Source: DSBX01 sp046484845 (GTDB taxonomy: Bacteria; Hydrothermota; Tepidihabitantia; Tepidihabitantales; Tepidihabitantaceae). Taken from it: a stretch of DNA of 43,575 nucleotides. Both the position numbers and the translations under genes were made by a program. The stretch covers positions 1 to 43,575 of the forward strand of contig JAWOIB010000114.1 in the NCBI GenBank assembly GCA_046484845.1. The letters run 5' to 3'. Shown one piece after another: positions 31,436 to 39,938 of this stretch (the stretch's first letter is position 1; the number at the start of each line of letters is the position of its first letter). Below the pieces are notes generated by a model, which was not told the DNA's origin, made no database searches, and was given only the letters and a program-made list of their open reading frames with translations.

Positions 31436-32001
31436 TGCTGGTTCCTGAGGACCAAGACCTCTACCCGGCGGTTGCGGGTGCGCCCGTCCGGGGTGGCGTT
31501 CGAGTCCCGGGGACGGGTTGCCCCGGCGCTCCTGACTTCCAGCCGGTCGGCCGCGATTCCCCAGTCCGCCAGCCCGCGGGCGACCGCGGCCGCGCCGGCG
31601 GCGGCGTAATGCCAAGAGCTGGGGTGAAGGCCTTTGACCCGGGCGGGGAGTTCGCCGGCGTCGGTGTGCCCGGTGATGGTGACGGTCTCGCTGGACTGCT
31701 GGAGCATCGTCACGATACCGCGCAGGGTACTTTCGCCGCCGGTCCCGATGGCCAGCGCCTCGGAGGAGCCGAAGAGTTCGTCGAAGGTGAAAATGGCCGC
31801 GAAGGCGGTCTCGGGCCGGACGTCGCGGCGGTCGAGGTCGGCGCGCAGGGACTCAATTTCGCTGGTCCACATCCCGATTTCGTCGAGCTGGCGCGCGGAG
31901 CGGCGCAGGGTCGGGACGTGCACCGCGTTGTAGAGGATGAGTCCGAGCGCAACAACCGCCAGCAGCAGCAGCCAGCCGAGAAAGCTGAAGAGGCTTTTCA
32001 T
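31432..32001 (-). CDS. OmpA/MotB-type peptidoglycan-binding protein with N-terminal anchor
   Basis: The 189-residue protein has one N-terminal transmembrane helix (about residues 7-24), a coiled-coil-like linker (LRRSARQLDEIGMWTSEIES) and a C-terminal OmpA-like domain (about 75-189). Peptidoglycan-contact motifs are VTITGHTDAGE, then GAAAVARGLADWGIAADRLEV and GRTRNRRVEVLVL. The domain binds diaminopimelate in the cell wall. The single helix suggests inner-membrane anchoring as in MotB, but no motor partner is nearby. Its ATG directly abuts the valS stop codon. Confidence 0.85.
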   Translation of the reverse strand: MKSLFSFLGWLLLLAVVALGLILYNAVHVPTLRRSARQLDEIGMWTSEIESLRADLDRRDVRPETAFAAIFTFDELFGSSEALAIGTGGESTLRGIVTMLQQSSETVTITGHTDAGELPARVKGLHPSSWHYAAAGAAAVARGLADWGIAADRLEVRSAGATRPRDSNATPDGRTRNRRVEVLVLRNQQ

Positions 32002-34644
32002 CTAGAGGGACTCCAGCTGGCGTTTCAACCGGGCAAGACGGTCCTTCATCTCGGCCTGGCGGGCGCGCTCGTTTTCGACGACCTCCGGCCGGGCCCGGGC
32101 GGCGAATTCGGGGTTGGCGAACTTGGCGTCAATGCCGGCCAGCGCCTGGCGCAGGTTCGCGAGCTCCCTGCCGATGCGGGTCGCTTCCTGTTCGAGGTCC
32201 ACGATGCCTTCAAGCGGGACATAGAGTTCTGCCCCGGCGATGACCGCCAGCGAGGATTTCGCCGGGCGGTCGCCGGGCGGCCCGCAGTCGAGCCGGCTCA
32301 CCCGGGCCATCGTCCGCACCAGTCCGGCGCCGGCATCGAGGAAGGCGAGCAGGCCGGTGTCCGCGCTCCTGACCAGGCAGGTGATTTCGGCCTTCGCGGG
32401 CACCCGCATTTCCGAGCGGATGTTCCGCACCGCGCTGACGAGCTCGCGCAGGGCCTCGACCCGGGCGACCTCCGCGGTATTGCAGGCGAGCGGGCCCGGC
32501 CAGCTGGAGGACAGGATTGAGCGGGAGGCCGCATCGCCCGCCGCCGGCCCGTAGCCGAGTTTCTGCCAGAGTTCTTCGGTGATGAAGGGCATCAGCGGGT
32601 GCAGGAGCTGGAGCGTGCCCCGGAACAGTTCGCGGACGGTCGCGGTTGCGGCCGGGTCGCCCGCGCGCAGGCGGGCCTTGGCGAACTCGAGGTACCAGTC
32701 GCAGAGGTCGTGCCGGAAGAAGTCGTAGAGCGCGGCGGCGACCTGCGAGAAGGCGTAGCGGTCGAAGCCGTCGTCGACCCGCGCCAGCAGTTCATTGAAT
32801 CGGTGCTTTATCCAGTTGTCGACCGGGTCCGGCGGCGCGTCACCGGCCGCGGCCGCGGCCACCTGCGGCGCGACCAGCCGGCAGGCGTTCCAGATTTTGT
32901 TGGCGAAGTTGCGGCCCAGCTCGAAGCGTTCGTTCCAGAGCCGGTAGCTCTGGGACTGGCTTTCGAGGTAGCAGATGGTGAACCGGGCGGCGTCGGTGCC
33001 GTATTCGTCGAAGATGACGAGCGGGTCCACCCCGATGCCCTTGGAACGGCTCATCCGGGCGCCGGTCTTGTCGAGCACCGTCGAGTGAATGTAGACGTCC
33101 CGGAAGGGCACCGTGCCGGTGAACTCGAGCGCCGAGAATATCATCCGGGCTTCCCAGCGGAAGATGATGTCCGGGTCGGTGGTCAGGAAGTCAGTCGGAT
33201 AGAATTTGCGGTAGTCCGGGGTGTCCCCCGGCCAGCCCATCGTCGAGAAGGGCCAGAGGGCGGAACTGAACCAGGTGTCGAGCACGTCTTCGTCCTGGCG
33301 AAGCTGTGTGGAGCCGCATTCGGGGCAGGCCGCCGGGGTGTCCCGGCTGACGATGACCTCGCCGCAGGCGCAGTACCAGACGGGTATCCGGTGGCCCCAC
33401 CAGAGCTGGCGGGAGATGCACCAGTCGCGGATGTTTTTCATCCAGTCGAGGTAGACCTTGTTCCAGCGCTCGGGGTGGAAGCGGACCCGGCCGTCTTCAA
33501 CCGCCTTGATGGCCGGCTCGGCCAGCGGCTGCATCCGCACCCACCACTGCATCGAGGCCAGCGGCTCGATGGTTTCTTCGCAGCGGTCGCAGGTACCGAC
33601 CGCGTGCCGGTAGGGCTCGACCTTTTCGAGCAGGCCGGCCGCTTCGAGGTCCGCGACTACCTCCCGGCGGCAGTCTTCGCGGCTCATCCCGCGGTACTTT
33701 TCCGGGACGGCGTCGGTCATCTTCGCGTCGTCGCCGATGACGGTGACGCGCTCGAGCTTGTGCCGCTCGCCGATTTCGAAGTCCACCGGGTCGTGGGCCG
33801 GGGTGACCTTGACCGCGCCGGTGCCGAACCCGGCCTCGACCGCGCCGTCGGCAACGACCGGGATTTCCCGGCCGGTCAGCGGCAGCGAGAGCCGCCGGCC
33901 GACGAACCCGCGGAACCGCTCGTCGTCCGGGTTCACCGCCACCGCGGTGTCGCCGAGCATGGTCTCAGGCCGGGTGGTCGCGACGGTCAGGTGGCGCGAA
34001 GGGTCGCCGGCCAGCGGGTAGCGGATGTACCAGAGCGAGGTATCCTCTTCCCTGAACTTCACCTCGAGGTCGGAGACCGCGGTGCCGCAGCGCGGGCACC
34101 AGTTGACGATGCGCAGGCCACGGTAAACCAGGCCCTTCTCGTGGTAGCGGACAAACGCCTCCCGCACCGCCCGGGACAGCCCTTGGTCGAGGGTGAAGCG
34201 CAGCCGGGTCCAGTCCAGGCAGCAGCCCAGCCCGCGCAGCTGGTTGATTATCTCCCCGCCGTAGCGTTCCTTCCACTGCCAGGCCCGCTTGAGAAACTCT
34301 TCCCGGCCGATGTCGAACCTGGTCTTGCCTTCCTGCGCCAGCATCCGCTCGACCTTGACCTGCGTGCCGATGCCGGCGTGGTCGGTGCCGGGCAGCCAGA
34401 GCGTTTCGAACCCCTGCATCCGCTTGCGCCGGATGAGCATGTCCGGCAGGCCGTTGTCGAGCGCGTGGCCCATGTGCAGGGAGCCGGTCACGTTCGGCGG
34501 CGGGATGACGATTGAGTACTTCGGCTTCGGCGACGCCGCGTCAGCGGTGAAGAACCCGCTGTCTTCCCAGAACTTATACCACTTCGCCTCGACCGGGCCG
34601 GGGTCGTAGCGGGTCGGGAACGTATGCGCGGGGGTATCTACCAT
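32002..34644 (-). CDS. valS: Valyl-tRNA synthetase
   Basis: The 880-residue class I synthetase charges tRNA-Val. It shows PPPNVTGSLHMGHAL (HIGH motif), LWLPGTDHAGIGTQ, the editing-domain segment ATTRPETMLGDTAVAV, zinc-ligand CxxC pairs (WCPRCG, YCACG with CPECG), the KMSKS-type ARMSRSKG, and a C-terminal coiled coil from LEGIVDLEQEATRIGREL onwards. Length is normal. It leads a four-gene transcript with OmpA-like, DUF5683-like and amidotransferase-like genes. The ATG at 34644 is 8 nt after a consensus -10. Confidence 0.97.
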   Translation of the reverse strand: MVDTPAHTFPTRYDPGPVEAKWYKFWEDSGFFTADAASPKPKYSIVIPPPNVTGSLHMGHALDNGLPDMLIRRKRMQGFETLWLPGTDHAGIGTQVKVERMLAQEGKTRFDIGREEFLKRAWQWKERYGGEIINQLRGLGCCLDWTRLRFTLDQGLSRAVREAFVRYHEKGLVYRGLRIVNWCPRCGTAVSDLEVKFREEDTSLWYIRYPLAGDPSRHLTVATTRPETMLGDTAVAVNPDDERFRGFVGRRLSLPLTGREIPVVADGAVEAGFGTGAVKVTPAHDPVDFEIGERHKLERVTVIGDDAKMTDAVPEKYRGMSREDCRREVVADLEAAGLLEKVEPYRHAVGTCDRCEETIEPLASMQWWVRMQPLAEPAIKAVEDGRVRFHPERWNKVYLDWMKNIRDWCISRQLWWGHRIPVWYCACGEVIVSRDTPAACPECGSTQLRQDEDVLDTWFSSALWPFSTMGWPGDTPDYRKFYPTDFLTTDPDIIFRWEARMIFSALEFTGTVPFRDVYIHSTVLDKTGARMSRSKGIGVDPLVIFDEYGTDAARFTICYLESQSQSYRLWNERFELGRNFANKIWNACRLVAPQVAAAAAGDAPPDPVDNWIKHRFNELLARVDDGFDRYAFSQVAAALYDFFRHDLCDWYLEFAKARLRAGDPAATATVRELFRGTLQLLHPLMPFITEELWQKLGYGPAAGDAASRSILSSSWPGPLACNTAEVARVEALRELVSAVRNIRSEMRVPAKAEITCLVRSADTGLLAFLDAGAGLVRTMARVSRLDCGPPGDRPAKSSLAVIAGAELYVPLEGIVDLEQEATRIGRELANLRQALAGIDAKFANPEFAARARPEVVENERARQAEMKDRLARLKRQLESL

Positions 34645-34652
34645 GTCGCGAG

Positions 34653-34680
34653 ATTATAGGATGGCGCGATACCCTGTCAA
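34653..34680 (-). promoter_or_regulatory. Consensus leaderless promoter of valS
   Basis: On the minus strand TTGACA (34675-34680), 16 bp, TATAAT (34653-34658), 8 nt to the ATG. The TGA stop of the upstream TVP38-like gene (34679-34677) lies inside the -35 hexamer. Confidence 0.85.
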
Positions 34681-35435
34681 TGCGGCTCCCGGCCGACGCC
34701 GCTCCAGCGCTCGAGCAGTTGCGTTACCCGGCGCCGGAAGCGGAGGTAGAGCAGGACCGCGACCAGCGCCGCCGCGCCCAGCAGCAGCCATTCCAACCAT
34801 CCGAACCGGGTCGCACCACTACCCAGCCCGCATTCGAGCAGGCTGGTCGGCAGCCGGGCGAGGAACACAACCGTAAGGAACAGCGGCAGGGGCAGGGCGG
34901 TCAGCCCGGCGATGTAATAAGCAAGGTCTCCGACCGGGTTGGGAATAAGTATCAGCAGGAACACGTAGAATGCCCCGCGCCGGATGACCATGCGGTCGAG
35001 CTGCGCGAGCCGGTCGGCCGATACGAAGAAGCGCAGCAGCCGCCGGCCCAGGATTCGCGCCAGCAGGAAATTGATGGTGGCGCCGAGCATGATGCCGACC
35101 ATCAGCCAGGCGATGCCGGGCCAGAAGCCGTAGGCGTACCCGACCGCGAACGACAGCGGGTGCCCGGGCAGGGGCGCGAGCAATATCTGGAGGACCTGGA
35201 AGCCGATGATGCCGAGCGGGGCCCAGGCGCCCCAGCCGGCCACGAGCGCGCGCAGTTCCGCCGGGCGGCGGAACAGGTGCCAGAGTTGCCGGCCGTAGAG
35301 CAGGAGCAGGGTGATGGCCGCGGCGACGAGCAACCCGGTCAGCACGGCGGATACAACCGCGCCTTTGGGCCTGTCGCCCGGTCCGCCCCCGGCGGCGGGG
35401 GCGTCGGGGTGGTCGGCGCTGTCGGGACCAGCCAT
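34677..35435 (-). CDS. TVP38/TMEM64 (SNARE-associated/DedA-like) membrane protein
   Basis: The ATG at 35435 gives a 252-residue protein with a short acidic N-terminus and about six hydrophobic segments. The SNARE_assoc/VTT domain is seen in LLAPLPGHPLSFAVGYAYGF, WLMVGIMLGATINFLLARIL with a following GRR, and LILIPNPVGDLAYYIAGLT. Relatives act as phospholipid scramblases or undecaprenyl-phosphate flippases in membrane homeostasis; the exact substrate is unknown. A Met 16 codons further upstream is less likely, because a -10 box lies 8 nt before the chosen ATG. The gene is divergent from the FG-GAP gene. Confidence 0.85.
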   Translation of the reverse strand: MAGPDSADHPDAPAAGGGPGDRPKGAVVSAVLTGLLVAAAITLLLLYGRQLWHLFRRPAELRALVAGWGAWAPLGIIGFQVLQILLAPLPGHPLSFAVGYAYGFWPGIAWLMVGIMLGATINFLLARILGRRLLRFFVSADRLAQLDRMVIRRGAFYVFLLILIPNPVGDLAYYIAGLTALPLPLFLTVVFLARLPTSLLECGLGSGATRFGWLEWLLLGAAALVAVLLYLRFRRRVTQLLERWSGVGREPH

Positions 35436-35443
35436 CAGGCTCA

Positions 35444-35471
35444 AGGATATTGAGCCGGCCCGGGAAGTAAA
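35444..35471 (-). promoter_or_regulatory. Leaderless promoter of the TVP38-like gene
   Basis: On the minus strand TTTACT (35466-35471), 16 bp, TATCCT (35444-35449), 8 nt to the ATG at 35435. It decides between alternative starts. Confidence 0.5.
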
Positions 35472-35476
35472 GCCGG

Positions 35477-35504
35477 TTGACACGAGAGACAGCGTGCCGA
35501 TAAT
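35477..35504 (+). promoter_or_regulatory. Promoter of the FG-GAP protein gene
   Basis: TTGACA (35477-35482), 16 bp, GATAAT (35499-35504). It is followed by a leader of about 28 nt that includes AAGGAGG (35527-35533). Confidence 0.7.
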
Positions 35505-35538
35505 CGGTCAGCGGCGTCCGCACAAAAAGGAGGCGTTC

Positions 35539-37425
35539 ATGATGCTGGCCGTGCTCGCTCTGCTGCCCGGGCTGTTCATCCCGCCCGGCGCGACCGCGAC
35601 CGTCGGCCGCACGTCCGCGGCCGGAATCGACCATCACAGCTTCACGCACGGGGAAGCGCTCGACGATACCACGATAATGCTCAGCGACCGCTGGGGCGTG
35701 ACCATCAACACCGGCTTCTTCACCGGCGGCACGAAGCCGGGCATCGCGGTCCGCCTGTCCCGGCCCGCGTACGAAAACCCGGGACTGAGCGTTTCGAAGC
35801 TGGTCGTGCTCGATTACGACTTAAGGGTGATGTGGCAGGACTCCTGGGGCTACTCCGGGAACCCGGAGATGGGCTCGGTCACCGTCGCGGACCTCGACGG
35901 CGACGGCCGCGACGAGGTCATCATCCCGTTCGCCCAGACCTTCTTCGACGTGCCGCCGCTGTACAAGAACCGAATCCTGGTGCTCGACGGTGCGACCGGC
36001 GCGGTCCGGCCCGGCTGGCCGTTCATCCTGCCCGGCTGGCCCGAGGACCCGTACCACAAGGTCCCGTCCGAGGTCGCGGCCGCGGACCTCACCGGCGACG
36101 GCCGGCTGGAAATCGTCGTCCAGGTCTCGGACCTCGGCTCGATCCGCAAGCCTGGGAACGGGGTCTACCTGCTCAACGCGGACGGGGACTCGCTCTGGAA
36201 ATACCTGTTCTACAAGGACAGCATCCACCGGCACGGCTCCTATACCAGCCCGGCGGTCGCGGACATTGACGGTGACGGCATCCCGGAGATCCTCTGCCAC
36301 ATCGGGGTGTTCTCCGACGACCATCCCTACCCGGTGGTCGAGAAGCGCTTCTTCATCATGAATGCCGACGGCACGGTCCGCCGCCAGTGGCAGACCGAAG
36401 GCCCGGGCGGAGGCTGGTCGCCGGACTACGCCTCGCCCGCGGTCGCGGACCTCGACGGCGACGGCCGGCCGGAGATTGTCGTCGTCCGGCGCCGCGGCTG
36501 GCTCGACTGCTACGACACGCTCGGCAACATGCGCCCCGGCTTCCCGGTCGACCTCCACATCGATGCCGGGTACTACCCGCCGACGCGTGAAATCACCCGG
36601 GCTTTCGCCACCCCGGCGCTGGCGGACCTCACCGGCGACGGCCGGCTGGAGATAGTCTTCGGCAGTTCGGGCCGGGAATCCTGCAACACCCGCTGGGCGG
36701 GCCGGGTCCACGCCTTCGATGCGGACGGCAACGCCCTGCCCGGCTTCCCGGTCGCGACCCGCAACGCCATCTGGTACTCGCCCGCGGTCGGCAACGTGGA
36801 CAGCGACCCCGGCCTGGAAATCATCACCGCCGGCTGTGACTCCAGCTTCTACGCCCTCGACGCGGCGGGCAGTCACCTGCCGGGCTGGCCCAGGACCGGC
36901 TTCCCGACCTACTGGCTTCCCGACCGCGGCTCCTACGCCTTCATCGAAGGCATCATCCCGATGTCGAGGACGCCGTTCCTTGCCGACCCGGACCTTGACG
37001 GGCTGGTGGACATCCTGATGTCCGGTGCGGACGGCAGCTTCCACGCCTGGCGCACGGAGGCCGAATACGACCCGCTGCGCCTGCCCTGCCCGACGTTCCG
37101 GTTCGACCGCGAGCGCACCGGCTGGTACCGGGCGCCGCCGACCGGGGTCGCCGGGCCGCGTCCCGTGCCCGCGGCCCGTCCCGCGCTCGTCGGCCCTGCC
37201 ATCCGGCGTCCGGGTCCGGTCCGGCTGAACCTGCCCGGACCGGCGGGCGCTTCCCGCGCGGCCGTGGCGCGCGACGCCGCCGGCCGGACCCTGCGCAGCT
37301 GGCCCGCGGCCGGGGAAGCGGGCGGCCGGACGCTCGAACTCGACCTCACCGGCCTGCCGGCCGGGGTGGTGTTTATCGGCGTGGCAGGGGAGAGCGGGAC
37401 GCTGCGGCTGGTGCTGGTGGACTGA
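35539..37425 (+). CDS. Secreted FG-GAP/VCBS repeat protein
   Basis: The ATG at 35539 lies 5 nt after AAGGAGG and gives a 628-residue protein with a short signal peptide (MMLAVLALLPGLFIPPGATA). Six or more FG-GAP calcium-binding blades follow, each with a variant of VADLDGDGRDEVII: VAAADLTGDGRLEIVV, PAVADIDGDGIPEIL, PAVADLDGDGRPEIVV, PALADLTGDGRLEIVF and the degenerate VGNVDSDPGLEIIT. This is an integrin-alpha-like propeller, probably a surface adhesion or binding protein. The last 80 residues (ARDAAGRTLRSW, LTGLPAGVVFIGV) match the end of a sorting-type Ig domain, linking it to the other exported proteins of the window. The DNA repeats of the D-x-D-G-D-G loops are codon-level, not mobile. Confidence 0.85.
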   Translation: MMLAVLALLPGLFIPPGATATVGRTSAAGIDHHSFTHGEALDDTTIMLSDRWGVTINTGFFTGGTKPGIAVRLSRPAYENPGLSVSKLVVLDYDLRVMWQDSWGYSGNPEMGSVTVADLDGDGRDEVIIPFAQTFFDVPPLYKNRILVLDGATGAVRPGWPFILPGWPEDPYHKVPSEVAAADLTGDGRLEIVVQVSDLGSIRKPGNGVYLLNADGDSLWKYLFYKDSIHRHGSYTSPAVADIDGDGIPEILCHIGVFSDDHPYPVVEKRFFIMNADGTVRRQWQTEGPGGGWSPDYASPAVADLDGDGRPEIVVVRRRGWLDCYDTLGNMRPGFPVDLHIDAGYYPPTREITRAFATPALADLTGDGRLEIVFGSSGRESCNTRWAGRVHAFDADGNALPGFPVATRNAIWYSPAVGNVDSDPGLEIITAGCDSSFYALDAAGSHLPGWPRTGFPTYWLPDRGSYAFIEGIIPMSRTPFLADPDLDGLVDILMSGADGSFHAWRTEAEYDPLRLPCPTFRFDRERTGWYRAPPTGVAGPRPVPAARPALVGPAIRRPGPVRLNLPGPAGASRAAVARDAAGRTLRSWPAAGEAGGRTLELDLTGLPAGVVFIGVAGESGTLRLVLVD

Positions 37426-37439
37426 GCCGGCCCCTGCGG

Positions 37440-38948
37440 TCAGGCCGCGAACAGGCTGTGGCTGGAGAACTGCGGGTCGCTGGTCAGGTTCACGCCGAGC
37501 TTGCGCAGGCCCTCCTCGTCCCCCGGGGTGGGGATGTGGGTGCTGTGAACCTCGCAGCCCCGCAGGTGCTGGAGCTGTTCCAGCGCCAGCTTCGCGGTCG
37601 GGTTGGTGGTGGCGCTGACACTCAGCGCGACCAGGGTTTCCGCAAGGTCGAGGCTGGCCGCGGTCTTCTTCAGGATGTGCCGGTCGAGGCTGGCGATCGC
37701 CTCGATGACCGCGGGTGACAGCAGGTGGAGCTGGTCCGGCAGGCCGGCCAACTGCTTGGCGGCGTTGAGCACCAGGCTGGAGGCGGCGTGCATCTGCGGT
37801 GAGTTCTTGCCGGTGACGACGGTGCCGTCGGGCAACTGGATGGCGGTGCCGCAGAAAATGCCCTCGTGTCCCTTCCCCGTCGCCTGGGCTTCCGCCGCGG
37901 CCCGGCGCGCGGGCTCGACCACCGCCCGGTCCTCGGGCGCGAGCCCGAGCTCCCGCAGGAGCAGTTCCGACTTCTGGACCGTCTCCCGGCTCACGAAACC
38001 CATCACGTGCTCGCACCGGTACCGGAAATACCGCCGGATGACCTCCTGCCGGGCGGCTTCCCGCACCGTCTCGTCGTCGGTGATGCCGAACCCGGCCCGG
38101 TTGACGCCCATGTCGGTCGGCGACCGGTAGCGCGACTCGCCCGAGATCCGGGCCAGGATACGGCGCAGGACCGGGAAGACCTCGACGTCCCGGTTGTAGT
38201 TCACCGCGGTTTCGCCGCAGGCTTCCAGGTGGTACGGGTCGATGACGTTGCGGTCCTGGAGGTCCGCGGTCGCGGCCTCGTAGGCGACGTTGACCGGGTG
38301 CTTGAGCGGGAGGTTCCAGACCGGGAAGGTCTCGAACTTGGCGTACCCGGACTTCACCCCGCGCCGGTGGTCGTGGTAGAGCTGGGAAAGGCAGGTCGCC
38401 AGCTTGCCGCTTCCCGGGCCGGGCCCGGTCACCACTACCAGCCGGTTGCCGGTTTCGATGTAGCTGTTGGCGCCGTAGCCTTCCTCGCTGACGATGGTGT
38501 CGACGTCGGTTGGGTAGCCCCTGGTGTAGCGGTGGGTGTGGACGCTCACTCCCCGGTGCTCCAGCTTGTTCCGGAAGACCGCCGCGGCGGGCTGGTCGTC
38601 GAACCGGGTGATGACCACCGCAGAGACCGACAGCCCCTGTTCCTTCAGGTCGTCAATCAGCTTCAGCGCGTCCGCGTCGTAGGTGATGCCGAAATCGGCC
38701 CGGATTTTCCGGCGTTCGATGTCGCCGGCGTGGATGCAGAGGATGATGTCGGCGTCGTCGCGCAGCATCCGGAGTAGCTCCATCTTGACGTTGGGGTCGA
38801 ACCCGGGGAGCACGCGCGCCGCGTGGTAGTCATAAACCAGCTTGCCGCCCAGTTCGAGGTAGAGCTTACTGCCGAACTCGGCCACACGCGCGCGGATCGC
38901 CGCCGACTGCTCGGCGAGGTACTTCCGGTTGTCGAACCCGGGCTTCAT
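37440..38948 (-). CDS. DUF1846 (UPF0371) family protein
   Basis: The protein has 502 residues from the ATG at 38948, whose product starts MKPGFDNRKYLAEQSAAIRA, as family members do; the Met four codons upstream adds a non-family extension. Recognisable segments are LYLELGGKLVYDYHAARVLPG, the P-loop-like VVVTGPGPGSGKLATCLSQL, GYAKFETFPVWNLPLKHPVN and TGKNSPQMHAASSLVLNA. The family is widespread and structurally known, but its biochemical role is unsettled; the GPGPGSGK loop suggests nucleotide or phosphate binding. Its ATG overlaps the stop codon of a 14-codon upstream frame (ATGA), suggesting coupled translation. It converges on the FG-GAP gene with a 14-bp gap. Confidence 0.87.
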   Translation of the reverse strand: MKPGFDNRKYLAEQSAAIRARVAEFGSKLYLELGGKLVYDYHAARVLPGFDPNVKMELLRMLRDDADIILCIHAGDIERRKIRADFGITYDADALKLIDDLKEQGLSVSAVVITRFDDQPAAAVFRNKLEHRGVSVHTHRYTRGYPTDVDTIVSEEGYGANSYIETGNRLVVVTGPGPGSGKLATCLSQLYHDHRRGVKSGYAKFETFPVWNLPLKHPVNVAYEAATADLQDRNVIDPYHLEACGETAVNYNRDVEVFPVLRRILARISGESRYRSPTDMGVNRAGFGITDDETVREAARQEVIRRYFRYRCEHVMGFVSRETVQKSELLLRELGLAPEDRAVVEPARRAAAEAQATGKGHEGIFCGTAIQLPDGTVVTGKNSPQMHAASSLVLNAAKQLAGLPDQLHLLSPAVIEAIASLDRHILKKTAASLDLAETLVALSVSATTNPTAKLALEQLQHLRGCEVHSTHIPTPGDEEGLRKLGVNLTSDPQFSSHSLFAA

Positions 38949-38989
38949 TCGAAGGGGCATATCCGCGCGGCAACTGCCTCAGTCATCAT
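38945..38989 (-). CDS. 14-residue upstream mini-ORF coupled to the DUF1846 gene
   Basis: ATG at 38989 opens MMTEAVAARICPFE and ends in TGA whose bases overlap the DUF1846 ATG (ATGA). The mini-ORF starts 5 nt after a -10-like GTATTG, fitting the leaderless pattern of this genome, whereas the DUF1846 ATG has no Shine-Dalgarno site. I infer that ribosomes load on the mini-ORF and re-initiate at the main gene. No homology is claimed. Confidence 0.45.
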   Translation of the reverse strand: MMTEAVAARICPFE

Positions 38990-38994
38990 CCCAG

Positions 38995-39022
38995 CAATAC
39001 CCGAAACCCGCTCGCCTGTCAA
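38995..39022 (-). promoter_or_regulatory. Promoter of the mini-ORF/DUF1846 transcript
   Basis: On the minus strand TTGACA (39017-39022), 16 bp and the weak -10 GTATTG (38995-39000). The start of transcription would fall at or near the mini-ORF ATG. Confidence 0.5.
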
Positions 39023-39068
39023 AGAACGCCGGTCGGCAGGCCCGGGAGTCCGGCGGCGCGCCGCGGGT

Positions 39069-39389
39069 TCAGCCGCGCCACTGGAACCGGCGGAGAGAGA
39101 AGCGGCCGTCCGGCCCGAACTCGACGTCCTCCTGCTCCAGCAGTCTGCGCTGGAGCCTGCCGCCCTCGCCGGGCAGGGAGACGACGCCCTTCGAACTGAC
39201 GACCCGGTGCCAGGGCAGGCCGTGCTTCTCCGACATCGCCCAGAGAGCGCGCGCGACCAGCCGCGCGCCCGACGGGCTGCCGGCCATCGCCGCGACCTGG
39301 CCGTAGGTCGCGACCCGGCCCGCGGGAATGGAGCTCACGACGGTCGCCACCCGGGTGGCGAAGGTGGCGGCCGGGGAGGCAGCGGGCAT
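39069..39389 (-). CDS. Alkyltransferase-like (ATL) DNA-binding protein
   Basis: The 106-residue protein has the C-terminal DNA-binding fold of O6-methylguanine methyltransferases: IPAGRVATYGQVAAMAGSP, the arginine-finger region SGARLVARAL and GLPWHRVVSSKGVVSLPG. The reactive Cys of the PCHR motif is Trp (PWHR), the defining feature of ATL proteins. These cannot transfer alkyl groups but bind O6-alkylguanine and hand the lesion to nucleotide excision repair. Length is as expected for ATL. The ATG overlaps the flavodoxin stop by one base. Confidence 0.92.
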   Translation of the reverse strand: MPAASPAATFATRVATVVSSIPAGRVATYGQVAAMAGSPSGARLVARALWAMSEKHGLPWHRVVSSKGVVSLPGEGGRLQRRLLEQEDVEFGPDGRFSLRRFQWRG

Positions 39390-39865
39390 CAGCCGCCGGC
39401 CGCAGAACCCAGCAGGAACCCGGCCAGCGGCGCGATGGCGGCCCGGTCGGTATGGTCGACGTCACGCGCCTTCATCAGCTTCATCACGGTCCGCTCGATG
39501 GCATTCAGCCTGGCCAGCTCGATGCGGCCGCGCAGGAAGAAGAACCGCATCCCGGCCCGCACCTCCTCGGGCAGGGCGTTGTCGTAGCCCTTGCGCGCGT
39601 CCGGGCTGTCCGGTTCCGCGGCCCCGACCGCGAAGAAGGCGACGCGCTTGCCGGCAAGCCGCGGCGCGCAGGCCTTCACGAACCCGGCCAGTTTCAACTG
39701 TCCCGCATAGTAAGGACAGCCGAACGCAACCGCGTCATACCCGGCGAACTCAAGCTTCTTCGCCTCGGCCTGCGGCACCAGTTCGGCCCCGGTCGCCTCG
39801 GCCAGCCACTCGGCGTAAGTTCGTGTCGAGCCATACTTCGAGTAGTAGATGACAACGCTCTTCAT
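39389..39865 (-). CDS. Flavodoxin-domain protein
   Basis: The 158-residue protein starts MKSVVIYYSKYGSTRTYAEW, with the FMN phosphate-binding loop SKYGSTRTYAE of flavodoxins. It continues with AVAFGCPYYAGQLKLAGFV, where the aromatic residues would stack on the isoalloxazine ring, and KRVAFFAVGA. The C-terminal helix region (FFFLRGRIELARLNAIERTV) resembles HemG-type menaquinone-dependent protoporphyrinogen oxidases, but length and motif conservation do not prove that role. An AGGA site lies 6 nt before the ATG. It sits between the aspartic-protease-like gene and the ATL gene on one strand. Confidence 0.85.
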   Translation of the reverse strand: MKSVVIYYSKYGSTRTYAEWLAEATGAELVPQAEAKKLEFAGYDAVAFGCPYYAGQLKLAGFVKACAPRLAGKRVAFFAVGAAEPDSPDARKGYDNALPEEVRAGMRFFFLRGRIELARLNAIERTVMKLMKARDVDHTDRAAIAPLAGFLLGSAAGG

Positions 39866-39938
39866 CGTTCTTCCTCTCTCCTGTCCAACTGCAGCGTTCC
39901 TCCGGATTTCCCGGTCCGTCCTGCCCGCGCCCGCGCGC

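Noticed and set aside
35880..36660. DNA direct repeats around GACGGCGACGGCCG as a CRISPR-like or mobile repeat
   Set aside because: They encode the D-x-D-G-D-G calcium loops of the FG-GAP blades, are in frame and diverge at synonymous sites.
35821..38016. Minus-strand open frame of 731 codons opposite the FG-GAP gene and overlapping the DUF1846 gene
   Set aside because: Low-complexity antisense frame; both real genes on either side have family-level support.
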